From: a virus
Length of the DNA: 24,482 nucleotides
Reading direction: 5' to 3' (one strand)
Virus record (IMG/VR): IMGVR_UViG_3300031227_004792
Span: 1-24,482 of that record
Part shown: positions 7,171-14,201 of the stretch, in pieces
Numbering within the stretch: position 1 is the stretch's first letter
How the letters are laid out: each line of letters opens with the position of its first letter
Notes under the pieces: generated by a model
What the model saw: the letters and a program-made list of their open reading frames with translations, nothing else
What the model was told of the DNA's origin: nothing
Databases searched by the model: none
Made by a program: the position numbers and the translations under genes

Positions 7171-7758
7171 ATGGAAGAGCAAATAACAAAATCAGAACAA
7201 ATTGTAAATAAAGAGAGTACAGAGGAAATTGAGAAACAGTCTAGCAGGTCATGGACTCAAAGCGAAGTTGATGCTCACACCGCTAAATTACTGAACAAAG
7301 AACTTGAAAAGTTCAAGGGTTACGACGACATGAAAACCCAACTTGACCAGTTATTAACGGAAAAGAAAGCTATTGACGACTCCCAAAAGAGTGAAACTGA
7401 AAAGGCAACAGACGTAATTGCAAACCTTACAGAGCGTAACACGGAATTAGAATTGTTAACGGAAAACTTTAAAAAAGAACAACTTAGAAACTCAGTGCTG
7501 GGCGACCCTAAGTATTCGCAGTTAACCAAAGCATATCGAAATTTAGTGACGCTTTCATCGAGTGATGAAGAAGTAAGAAAAGCAGCAGACGCCGCCTTAG
7601 AAGAATACAAAACAGACTTTGCAGGGAGCGCAGCTAAAACATTCGGGATACCCGCGCCAAAACAAGACGACGTTGTAAAACCATCCGTAGTAGTTGACTC
7701 AGCAGACAAAATGCGAAACATTCTCAAAAGTAAAATAACCTCTATGCTCCAAAAATAA
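7171..7758 (+). CDS. Capsid scaffold protein
   Basis: A 195-residue, strongly acidic and helical protein, directly before the major capsid gene and after GGGGG in the Shine-Dalgarno position. The middle (about residues 40-110) is a coiled coil with Lys/Glu/Gln and contains TERNTELELLTENFKKEQL, the type of segment seen in gp20-like scaffolds. The C-terminus (MRNILKSKITSMLQK) is a short basic amphipathic helix of the kind that binds the inner capsid surface. It would guide prohead assembly and then leave. No protease is seen nearby, so removal may not require cleavage. Confidence 0.8.
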   Translation: MEEQITKSEQIVNKESTEEIEKQSSRSWTQSEVDAHTAKLLNKELEKFKGYDDMKTQLDQLLTEKKAIDDSQKSETEKATDVIANLTERNTELELLTENFKKEQLRNSVLGDPKYSQLTKAYRNLVTLSSSDEEVRKAADAALEEYKTDFAGSAAKTFGIPAPKQDDVVKPSVVVDSADKMRNILKSKITSMLQK

Positions 7759-7771
7759 TAAGGAGCCTATT

Positions 7772-8728
7772 ATGGCAGATACATTTATTGATATTGCAAG
7801 TCAAGCCGCAGTTATAGCAACCGCCCTTGATTCTATGAGTTTAAAAGCACTCAGACCAAAGTACATTTTTGACGGTGTAGCGTCAGGCAAAGTATGGAAC
7901 TTAAACGCCATGCCTAGAAAGGGTGACACTATTGAATGGCCGGTACTTGCAGCATTTTCAAGTAATACTGCAGCACTTGACCCAACGTCAACCGCTATTA
8001 ACGGTGGTGGTAAAACTACTTACACAAGAGCAAGTGTAGCAATGGACGCATATGGCGATTATTCAGTAATCGATACATTCGAGTTCGGAAGCGAAACTTT
8101 TATTGACATTGTGTCAGACGTTGCGTTTAGTTTACAAGATCAGGGCGCAAACTCTATAAACTTACTTGCACGAGCTGTAATTGATAAGAATAAGTATGCT
8201 AATAGTGTCTCGGGCACTTTGTCAAGTTCTTATCATTATTATGGTTCTCAAGGAACTGCATCAAGCGTGGGACCTTTGAAAGCAAAAGATGTTAGAGAGA
8301 TTGTACGTGATATGAAAGCAGATCATGTAAGCGCGTTCGATGATGGCTTTTATGTAGCTATTGTACACCCAACTCAAGCAAACCAGATCAAAGCAGAAAC
8401 AGGTAATGCCTCTTGGGGTGCTGCCGTTCTTGCAGGCGACCAATCCATCCAACAACGGTTCACCGGTGATATCGGTACTTTTGAAGGTGCTAGATTTATC
8501 GTTGATACTCAAGTTTCCGGTGGAGCAACTGGCACAATGTCAGCTTATTTTATGGGAAAAGAGGGCGTAGGAAAAGCAATCGGGCGAGACCTTAATGTTT
8601 CTCTTAAACCTTACTTGGACGGTCCCCACTCAAATCTATTAACAGTTCGTTGGAATGCGTTAATCGGTTACGGTGTAATCAGACGTCAAGCGGTAAGAAT
8701 TATAGAGTGTTCAAGCACAGTTCTATAA
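7772..8728 (+). CDS. Major capsid protein (N4-gp56 type, HK97 fold)
   Basis: A 318-residue protein with the pattern of the N4-gp56 capsid family: an N-terminal helix with LKALRPKYIFDG, then MPRKGDTIEWPVL, then a segment like MDAYGDYSVIDTFEFGS (compare the YGDYVEVTDLL pattern of the family), and a conserved C-terminal sheet region. It forms the icosahedral shell. A perfect AAGGAG sits before the ATG, as expected for a highly made protein, and a strong hairpin follows at 8745. The N-terminus looks unprocessed, since there is no long delta domain and scaffold is a separate gene. Confidence 0.9.
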   Translation: MADTFIDIASQAAVIATALDSMSLKALRPKYIFDGVASGKVWNLNAMPRKGDTIEWPVLAAFSSNTAALDPTSTAINGGGKTTYTRASVAMDAYGDYSVIDTFEFGSETFIDIVSDVAFSLQDQGANSINLLARAVIDKNKYANSVSGTLSSSYHYYGSQGTASSVGPLKAKDVREIVRDMKADHVSAFDDGFYVAIVHPTQANQIKAETGNASWGAAVLAGDQSIQQRFTGDIGTFEGARFIVDTQVSGGATGTMSAYFMGKEGVGKAIGRDLNVSLKPYLDGPHSNLLTVRWNALIGYGVIRRQAVRIIECSSTVL

Positions 8729-8744
8729 ACAATTTCAAATAATC

Positions 8745-8775
8745 CTATAGGGAGGGGGGAAACCCCCTCCCCTAT
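8745..8775 (+). terminator. Strong hairpin after the major capsid gene (probable partial terminator)
   Basis: ATAGGGAGGGGG pairs with CCCCCTCCCCTAT around a GAAA tetraloop, a stem of about 12 pairs with one bulged C. A GNRA loop on a G-C stem is very stable. The downstream sequence (CTTTAT) is not a full U-tract, so the hairpin may terminate only some transcripts or protect the 3' end of the capsid mRNA. No promoter is evident between it and the next gene at 8796, which implies read-through. Confidence 0.8.
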
Positions 8776-8795
8776 CTTTATCGGGGGCAGATAAA

Positions 8796-10805
8796 ATGAT
8801 TAAACTTTCAACATGCTTAATTCTACGGGATGAGGGCACAACAATTTATAAATGCTTAGACTCATGTAAGCACATTACCGATGAGTTCATTGTCGGTATT
8901 GACACAATAACCACAGACAATACAAAAGAAGAAGTAGTAAGATTTTTCCATGACAACCAAAACTTAAAGCATGAGATATACGACTCAGTATTTAATGAGT
9001 CATTTTCTAATGCTAGAAATATCGGTATGGATAAAGCAACAGGCGATTATATTATGATTATAGACGGTCATGAATATTTTCCCGAAACTTATTTTAACAT
9101 AACCGAGAATAGAGAAATCCCTATTAAGTCATTTTTGTCCGAGTGGAAAAAGAAGCAAACTGTTGACGCCGACGAAATATTTTTCCATTTATACCAACAG
9201 CCATTTATCGGGAAAATACCAAATAATTATTTTTTACAACCCAGAGTATACAGAAACGGAAAAGGTGATAATGGCAAAATGATACGATATGGTAGGGCGT
9301 CTCATAACGTTATACAAAATACCAACCCTGAAAAGTCAAGCCATTTTCCAGAGATCATCTTAATCCATGATGCACCGGATAGTAATCGTAAATGGCGCAA
9401 AGAACAGCGGATTAAAATGAATACTACGCAGTTAACCGCCGACCTTGAAAAGAATAGCAAAGATCATAGAGCACTTTTTTACTTAGGCAATACACACTTG
9501 GAGGCAACACGCTTTTATGATGCAATGGATTGTTACGAAAAGTATATTGCACTCAAGAAGCCAAACACCGCAGAGAAATACCAGGTATATTATCACTGGG
9601 CGCTTGCTCTTAAAGAAATTGACGATAAAGACGGTTCTATTGATATGCTTTATAAAGCTATGCGTATCGATCCTAGCCGGAGAGATGCTTATATATTAGC
9701 GGGCGATCTATGTATGGAAAGTGACCTAGTAGACGATGCAATCCACTTGATAAATAATGCTTTAATGATTAAACCACAAATAACTAGAATGTTTTCAGAC
9801 GGCAATATTAACACGTGGAAACCCTTTGAGATGATATCACGTGCTTACGAAATGAAGGGCGATCTAGTCAATGCAGGCTCACACCTTAAAATGGCTTTAC
9901 GATTTATAGACGTTCCTGAATGGCATGAAAAGCTTAATCTATGGGCGAAGGATAAAATCAATATCCTTGTCATAGATGCAATAGGCACATTTTCAAAACC
10001 AATTGTAGACAGCATAAAAGCCGATGGCCATAATGTAATTACAATTAATAAATATGATAACAAACTGGCATCATGGGCGGACTTAATCTGGCAGGAGTGG
10101 GGCGATAGTAATCTTATGTCAAATCAATACTTGTTTAAAACGGTATTGCGAATACACGGTTACGAAGCTTATTTAAATCAGGACATATTGAAATCAATTA
10201 ATCCTGAACACTTAAAAGCCGTTGTATGCGTTGCGAAACATATTCAAGACATGATACCTGCTCCGACTAGTAAACTTGTTTATAATGGAGTTGACTGTAA
10301 ATCTTTTTACGATAAAAAAACAAGCCGTGAAAAAGATACTATCGGATGCGCCGGATTAATGAACGTAAAGAAAAATCCTATGCGTTTGGCTCAGATTATA
10401 AAAGATTTTAAATATTATAACTTCCATTTACGGATAACATGGCAAGATCCTTTTTTACAAGAAGCGTTTAAATATGAAACACGTGATTGTAAAAATATAA
10501 TCTATCATGGGTATTATGATGACCTTAATGACTTTTGGAATAAAGTACAATACGTTATTAGTACCTCAGATATCGAGTCATTTAGTTATAACATAGCCGA
10601 AGCAATGGCATGTAATTGTATACCTCTAATATACAATTGGAAAGGTGCTAACGATATATGGCCGGAAGAATATATCTTTAAAAGCAATAATGAGATTAGA
10701 GAGCTATTGAAAATGCGCCATCACACAATTCAGCGCAAATTTATACTAGAAAAATACGAACAGAAAAAACAAATCAAACAATTTAAGGATGTACTCTATG
10801 GATAA
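8796..10805 (+). CDS. Fused glycosyltransferase: GT2, TPR and GT4-like domains
   Basis: A 669-residue protein with three parts. Residues 1-200 form a GT2 (GT-A fold) domain with IDGHE at 89-93 in the place of the usual DxD metal site. About 215-385 carries TPR-like helices (HRALFYLGNTHLEATRFYDA, then repeats with DAYILAGDLCMESDL). From about 388 a GT4-like (GT-B) domain follows, with ESFSYNIAEAMACNC near 594-608 giving the E-x7-E pattern (E594, E602) that binds the sugar nucleotide. A single chain thus holds two transferases, probably adding successive sugars, with TPRs as a scaffold. GGGGG precedes the ATG. It opens the sugar-transfer cassette after the capsid terminator. Confidence 0.85.
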   Translation: MIKLSTCLILRDEGTTIYKCLDSCKHITDEFIVGIDTITTDNTKEEVVRFFHDNQNLKHEIYDSVFNESFSNARNIGMDKATGDYIMIIDGHEYFPETYFNITENREIPIKSFLSEWKKKQTVDADEIFFHLYQQPFIGKIPNNYFLQPRVYRNGKGDNGKMIRYGRASHNVIQNTNPEKSSHFPEIILIHDAPDSNRKWRKEQRIKMNTTQLTADLEKNSKDHRALFYLGNTHLEATRFYDAMDCYEKYIALKKPNTAEKYQVYYHWALALKEIDDKDGSIDMLYKAMRIDPSRRDAYILAGDLCMESDLVDDAIHLINNALMIKPQITRMFSDGNINTWKPFEMISRAYEMKGDLVNAGSHLKMALRFIDVPEWHEKLNLWAKDKINILVIDAIGTFSKPIVDSIKADGHNVITINKYDNKLASWADLIWQEWGDSNLMSNQYLFKTVLRIHGYEAYLNQDILKSINPEHLKAVVCVAKHIQDMIPAPTSKLVYNGVDCKSFYDKKTSREKDTIGCAGLMNVKKNPMRLAQIIKDFKYYNFHLRITWQDPFLQEAFKYETRDCKNIIYHGYYDDLNDFWNKVQYVISTSDIESFSYNIAEAMACNCIPLIYNWKGANDIWPEEYIFKSNNEIRELLKMRHHTIQRKFILEKYEQKKQIKQFKDVLYG

Positions 10806-11514
10806 TGTCAGTGATAAATATTATGATGATAAATGGAAAAAAGTTATAAAACAATTACCTAACGGTGGTGATTATTATTTTAACATGAGACAGCACGGAT
10901 ATAATATCATCAAAGGTGCTATTGTAGACGGCTCAACAGTTTTTGACTATGCTTGCGGGCTAGGTGTTATTGATAAACAACTCGCAAATGATAAAGATTG
11001 TATTGTATCAGGCAATGACTTTTCGAGTGTTGCGGTTGACTACGTTAAAAGCCAAACACACGGAGATTTCAGAACTACAGGTGATTTTTTCCCGCAAGGT
11101 GGTAGATATGCTTATGTAATAGCTATCTATTTCTTAGAGCATATCAAAGAACCTGTTAAATGGCTTAACGAAGCGTTTCAATATACTGATACTGTTATTA
11201 TAGCTCTGCCAAACAATTTTCGACAGCTTGGAGAGCATGTTAATATGCAATGGAGTAATTGGAATGAATTTAAAATTTTATTTAAAGACTTTAACAGAGA
11301 GCGAATAGACGAGGGTAAATACCCCGATAAACTAAGTAATGCTTTTAAGCATCCAATATTTAAATTTACAAAAGGAAAAATTAATGCATGTATCGATGAT
11401 AGAGGAACTTCAGAAACCACAAATAAAGAAATTAGCGAAGGAAATGAAAAAGCTGAAAATGAAGAAACAGTTAAAGACGTTCCAAAAAAAAGAAGACGAA
11501 AAAAAAGAGTATAA
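10798..11514 (+). CDS. Class I SAM-dependent methyltransferase with a charged tail
   Basis: From the chosen ATG at 10798 the protein has 238 residues. Motif I is VFDYACGLGVIDK at 48-60, the acidic residue after strand 2 is in GNDFS at 72-76, and EHIKEP at 114-119 marks the helix after strand 4. This is a Ubi/Bio-type methyltransferase core, so a sugar O-methylation role is likely given the neighbours, though the substrate is unknown. The final 45 residues are low complexity: Glu/Asn-rich, then strongly basic (KKRRRKKRV). I chose 10798 over an in-frame ATG at 10789 because AAGGA lies 8 bases before it. It overlaps the upstream gene by 8 bases. Confidence 0.8.
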   Translation: MDNVSDKYYDDKWKKVIKQLPNGGDYYFNMRQHGYNIIKGAIVDGSTVFDYACGLGVIDKQLANDKDCIVSGNDFSSVAVDYVKSQTHGDFRTTGDFFPQGGRYAYVIAIYFLEHIKEPVKWLNEAFQYTDTVIIALPNNFRQLGEHVNMQWSNWNEFKILFKDFNRERIDEGKYPDKLSNAFKHPIFKFTKGKINACIDDRGTSETTNKEISEGNEKAENEETVKDVPKKRRRKKRV

Positions 11515-11539
11515 AAAAATAGATGATCCAATTATCTAA
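11384..11539 (+). CDS. Possible nested Lys-rich 51-residue ORF bridging methyltransferase and sulfotransferase
   Basis: In another frame inside the methyltransferase tail, an ATG at 11384 has a good Shine-Dalgarno AAGGA at 11372-11376 with 7-base spacing. It is open for 51 residues (MHVSMIEELQKPQIKKLAKE, then more Lys/Glu helix) and stops at 11539, 17 bases past the start of the sulfotransferase-like gene, whose own ribosome-binding site is weak. It could be a small coiled-coil protein or a leader that delivers ribosomes to the next start. It may also be chance, because A-rich DNA keeps Lys-rich frames open. Confidence 0.3.
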   Translation: MHVSMIEELQKPQIKKLAKEMKKLKMKKQLKTFQKKEDEKKEYKKIDDPII

Positions 11540-12110
11540 CTCTTATTACTTACACATACCGAAAACAGCGGGAACTTTTATAAGGCGTGTTCTAAAAGAA
11601 GCATCTTTATTTGAAAGTGAAATAGGTCATAGTCATGATAAAGCCTTTGACTATAGGCCTAACACTTTTACTTTTGTCAGGTTACCAGACTCATGGATTC
11701 AAAGTTTATGGAGTGATTGGAATAGAAATCATACTGCAAGAAATAGTAATAAGATAGGTATACGAAAAGGGATATGGAGTTATAAGACATTTTCGCCTGT
11801 TATGTTAGACATTGTAAAACCAAAACTAAATGATACTGTTGAATGTTTAATTAATAAGTATCCAGGCTTTATATCTCAAATGTATAAAGAGTATACTGCA
11901 AATTGTAACATGGTAGGTAAACAAGAAAATTTAAGAAATGATCTTATAACAATACTAACAACGTATGATGATATAAGCGATGATACGATCAATACAATTA
12001 AACGATATCCGAAACAAAACGTAAACGGCACAAAAGAAAAGATAGACAGCACACTTTTAAAAGAATTGCTCAACTCTGAAAGTTATATCATGGATAAATG
12101 GTATGGTTAA
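11523..12110 (+). CDS. Sulfotransferase-like protein
   Basis: A 195-residue protein whose N-terminus reads LHIPKTAGTFIRRVL (about residues 10-24), the 5'-phosphosulfate-binding loop (consensus HxPKTAGTS) of Golgi/carbohydrate-type sulfotransferases. FVRLPDSWIQSLW at 51-63 matches the 3'-phosphate motif (FxRxPxxRxxS, here R53, P55, S61). These residues bind PAPS, the sulfate donor, so the predicted reaction is sulfation of a sugar hydroxyl. The family usually runs 220-300 residues, so this is a compact version. Host-made PAPS would be needed, since no PAPS synthesis gene is in the window. It overlaps the GT8 gene by 8 bases. Confidence 0.75.
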   Translation: MIQLSNSYYLHIPKTAGTFIRRVLKEASLFESEIGHSHDKAFDYRPNTFTFVRLPDSWIQSLWSDWNRNHTARNSNKIGIRKGIWSYKTFSPVMLDIVKPKLNDTVECLINKYPGFISQMYKEYTANCNMVGKQENLRNDLITILTTYDDISDDTINTIKRYPKQNVNGTKEKIDSTLLKELLNSESYIMDKWYG

Positions 12111-12864
12111 TATATGTTTAACGTTTGATAATAATTATGTAAAGTACGTACTTACATTATGCAATAGTATCAATATTCATAATAAAAAAGTGTATTTTCA
12201 TTTTATTATTAATAATGTTGACTCCGAAACTCAGTACTATCTCGCTAAAAAGTTAAACGATCAATGTCAATTTTATCATAATATACCAGATATCGATCCT
12301 AATAAAATGTATGAAGGTAAAAGACTTAATAGTTATGCAATTTATAACACATTATATATAGCAACGCTTTTAAAAGATATTGACCGTGTATTATACTTAG
12401 ACGTTGACAGCCTTGTTATATCAGACTTAAGCGATATCTATAATATCAATACTGGAGTAAAAGGAATTGCAGCCGTTATGGATTATGGTAATAATGATCT
12501 ATTCGAATTAATTAATAACCAGGGGAAAATGGCAATACCTTTTATTAAGCAGGGAAAAGAAGTATTTAATAATTCTGTTATGGTAATGGATTTAAAAAAG
12601 CTTAGAGAAAACAATGCCGATGAGATAATGCAGTATATAGCACGTAAATTTATTACAAGTGATATGGTAGCACAAAATGTTTACGCAAATGGAGAGTGGG
12701 AACGATTAGACCGTAAGTGGTGCGTAAGTGCAAACCATGTAAAACTTAAATTATTCAAAGGTATTATGCAAAAAGACTTTAAAATATTAACATGGCATGG
12801 AGAGCATAAGCCGTGGAATACTGGACATATGCGAAGACATTGGGAAAATTATGAGTGCTATTAG
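12103..12864 (+). CDS. Glycosyltransferase family 8 protein
   Basis: A 253-residue retaining glycosyltransferase. The metal-binding DxD is YLDVDSLV (DVD at 100-102), the central conserved segment is FNNSVMVMDLKKLRE at 155-169, and the C-terminal HGEHKPWNT at 232-240 matches the HxxGxxKPW motif that contacts the sugar phosphate. Family members, such as LgtC-like galactosyltransferases and glycogenin-type enzymes, use UDP-sugars. Length and motif order are complete, so the enzyme looks intact. It overlaps the sulfotransferase-like gene and, by 14 bases, the next methyltransferase. Confidence 0.88.
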   Translation: MVNICLTFDNNYVKYVLTLCNSINIHNKKVYFHFIINNVDSETQYYLAKKLNDQCQFYHNIPDIDPNKMYEGKRLNSYAIYNTLYIATLLKDIDRVLYLDVDSLVISDLSDIYNINTGVKGIAAVMDYGNNDLFELINNQGKMAIPFIKQGKEVFNNSVMVMDLKKLRENNADEIMQYIARKFITSDMVAQNVYANGEWERLDRKWCVSANHVKLKLFKGIMQKDFKILTWHGEHKPWNTGHMRRHWENYECY

Positions 12865-13387
12865 CCGATATGAGCAAATACCATTAATTGTAGAGACAAT
12901 TATGAAAATACAGCCTAGGAAAATACTTGATATCGGGGCGGGGTTTGGTATGTTAGGATTTTTAACAAAAGCTTATATTGATTTATGGCAACGCAAATGG
13001 TTTAAGAAAAATCATATTACAACTATCCATGCGCTAGATGCTTATACAGATTACTATACTTTTCAGTACGATTTATACGATAAAATAATAAAAATAAACG
13101 TGTTAGACTTTAATGACTTTGATAATTATGATACAATCTATTGTTTCGATCTATTACAACACTTGAAAAAGGATAAGGCAAAAACCATATTAAATAAGCT
13201 AGAAAAGCATACCGGAAATGTATTATTAAGTATCCCGCTTGGTAATGGATGGATAAGAAACCATCCAGACCCATATGAGAGTCATTTAAGTGAATGGGAG
13301 ATTAAAGAATTAGTAGACTATGGTTTTAATCTACTCAAGGAATACAGCATACCAGACGGTAGAAAAATAGGTCTGTTTTTAAAATGA
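12851..13387 (+). CDS. Class I SAM-dependent methyltransferase (second in cassette)
   Basis: Starting at ATG 12851 the protein has 178 residues, with motif I ILDIGAGFGMLGF at 25-37, an acidic position after strand 2 in ALDAY, and YCFDLLQHL as the strand 4 region. It is a compact Rossmann methyltransferase with no extra domain. A longer in-frame start exists at 12797, but its extra 18 residues would lie inside the GT8 coding region and precede motif I without a conserved element, so 12851 is preferred. It ends in ATGA shared with the next gene. The substrate is unknown, and a glycan or its lipid carrier fits the context. Confidence 0.75.
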   Translation: MSAISRYEQIPLIVETIMKIQPRKILDIGAGFGMLGFLTKAYIDLWQRKWFKKNHITTIHALDAYTDYYTFQYDLYDKIIKINVLDFNDFDNYDTIYCFDLLQHLKKDKAKTILNKLEKHTGNVLLSIPLGNGWIRNHPDPYESHLSEWEIKELVDYGFNLLKEYSIPDGRKIGLFLK

Positions 13388-14025
13388 ATGATTGTTTTTT
13401 AAAATATAAAGATAAATACAAGGGTAAAAGCTGTATATTGTTTGGAACTGGCACGACACTTGACATGTACCAAAACAGGGACGATTTAATTAAGATAGGA
13501 AGTAATGAGATCATATACAAACCTTATAAAATGGATTTCTATTTTTTAGGAGACCCGGGCAGTAAGAAGCGAGGGTTTTTAAGTGACGAAAAAAGCTATA
13601 TTGATTATAAGCCAAACATTGATAAATTCTTCAGAAATCATGAAAATGACACCCATAAAGGAATAGTATGTGAATGTGAAAATGCATCATGGTATGATGT
13701 AACTCGCATGAAAAGAGCAAAGATAAAATTTAGCCCAGATATACATAGTGAAATTGTTGGGTGGGCATCGATCACTTACGAGATGATACAATTTGCAGTA
13801 TACGCAGGATTTAAAACGATTTATTTAGTAGGACATGATTGTAATTATAAAGAAGGCAGTTTTCATGATAAGGGTGAAGCTTTAACAAACAATGCAGTTA
13901 TAATACTTAAAATGTGGAAGCTTGTAAAAGAAAGCGTAACAGATACGAAGATATTTAGTATAAACAAAATAGGTTTAAATTTATTTAACGAAAAAGACTA
14001 TAAACATTTAGAGGGGCAAAAATGA
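13384..14025 (+). CDS. DUF115 / motility accessory factor-like protein
   Basis: A 213-residue protein with the features of the DUF115/MAF and GT42-like group: a Gly-rich start SCILFGTGTTLD near 16-27, KMDFYFLGDP at 49-58 (compare KPDYYxxxDP), and ASITYEMIQFAVYAGFKTIY followed by LVGHDCNY (128-155), which closely follows the pattern of these proteins. Members transfer nonulosonic acids or related sugars, for example onto flagellin, or are sialyltransferases. The exact activity here is uncertain. It shares ATGA junctions on both sides (13384 and 14022), so it is translated as part of the cassette. Confidence 0.7.
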   Translation: MNDCFLKYKDKYKGKSCILFGTGTTLDMYQNRDDLIKIGSNEIIYKPYKMDFYFLGDPGSKKRGFLSDEKSYIDYKPNIDKFFRNHENDTHKGIVCECENASWYDVTRMKRAKIKFSPDIHSEIVGWASITYEMIQFAVYAGFKTIYLVGHDCNYKEGSFHDKGEALTNNAVIILKMWKLVKESVTDTKIFSINKIGLNLFNEKDYKHLEGQK

Positions 14026-14201
14026 AAAAAATATCGTTTATGACAACAAATGATACAGATAAAATATTAAATGATCTGGAAATTATGAAAAAGTCATCAA
14101 TTAAAATGAATAATATTATTGCTGAATGGTTTTTATTAAAAAATGAAAAGCAAATATTAATTAGTAAAAAAGCTAGGAAGAAATTTTGGGGGATTATATG
14201 A
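14022..14201 (+). CDS. 59-residue protein, weakly ribbon-helix-helix-like
   Basis: A short gene between two cassette genes, with GAGGGG just upstream and ATGA junctions on both sides (14022-14025 and 14198-14201), which makes it very likely real. The N-terminus (KKISFMTTNDTDKILNDLEI then MKKSSIKMNNIIAEWFLLKN) could form a strand and two helices, the ribbon-helix-helix pattern, and it ends KKFWGII. A DNA-binding role is only a suggestion. Alternatively it could be a small partner of the neighbouring transferases. Nothing else is recognisable. Confidence 0.65.
   Translation: MKKISFMTTNDTDKILNDLEIMKKSSIKMNNIIAEWFLLKNEKQILISKKARKKFWGII

Noticed and set aside
7320-7727. Opposite-strand ORF of 135 residues
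   Set aside because: Shadow of the scaffold gene, Ser-rich and without signals.
8361-8570. 69-residue + strand ORF
   Set aside because: Out-of-frame shadow inside the major capsid gene.
12797-12850. N-terminal extension of the second methyltransferase
   Set aside because: Lies inside the GT8 coding region and adds no conserved element. ATG 12851 is the better start.
14186-14197. TTG start for the last GT2 gene
   Set aside because: ATG 14198 has GGGGG upstream and an ATGA junction with the preceding small gene.
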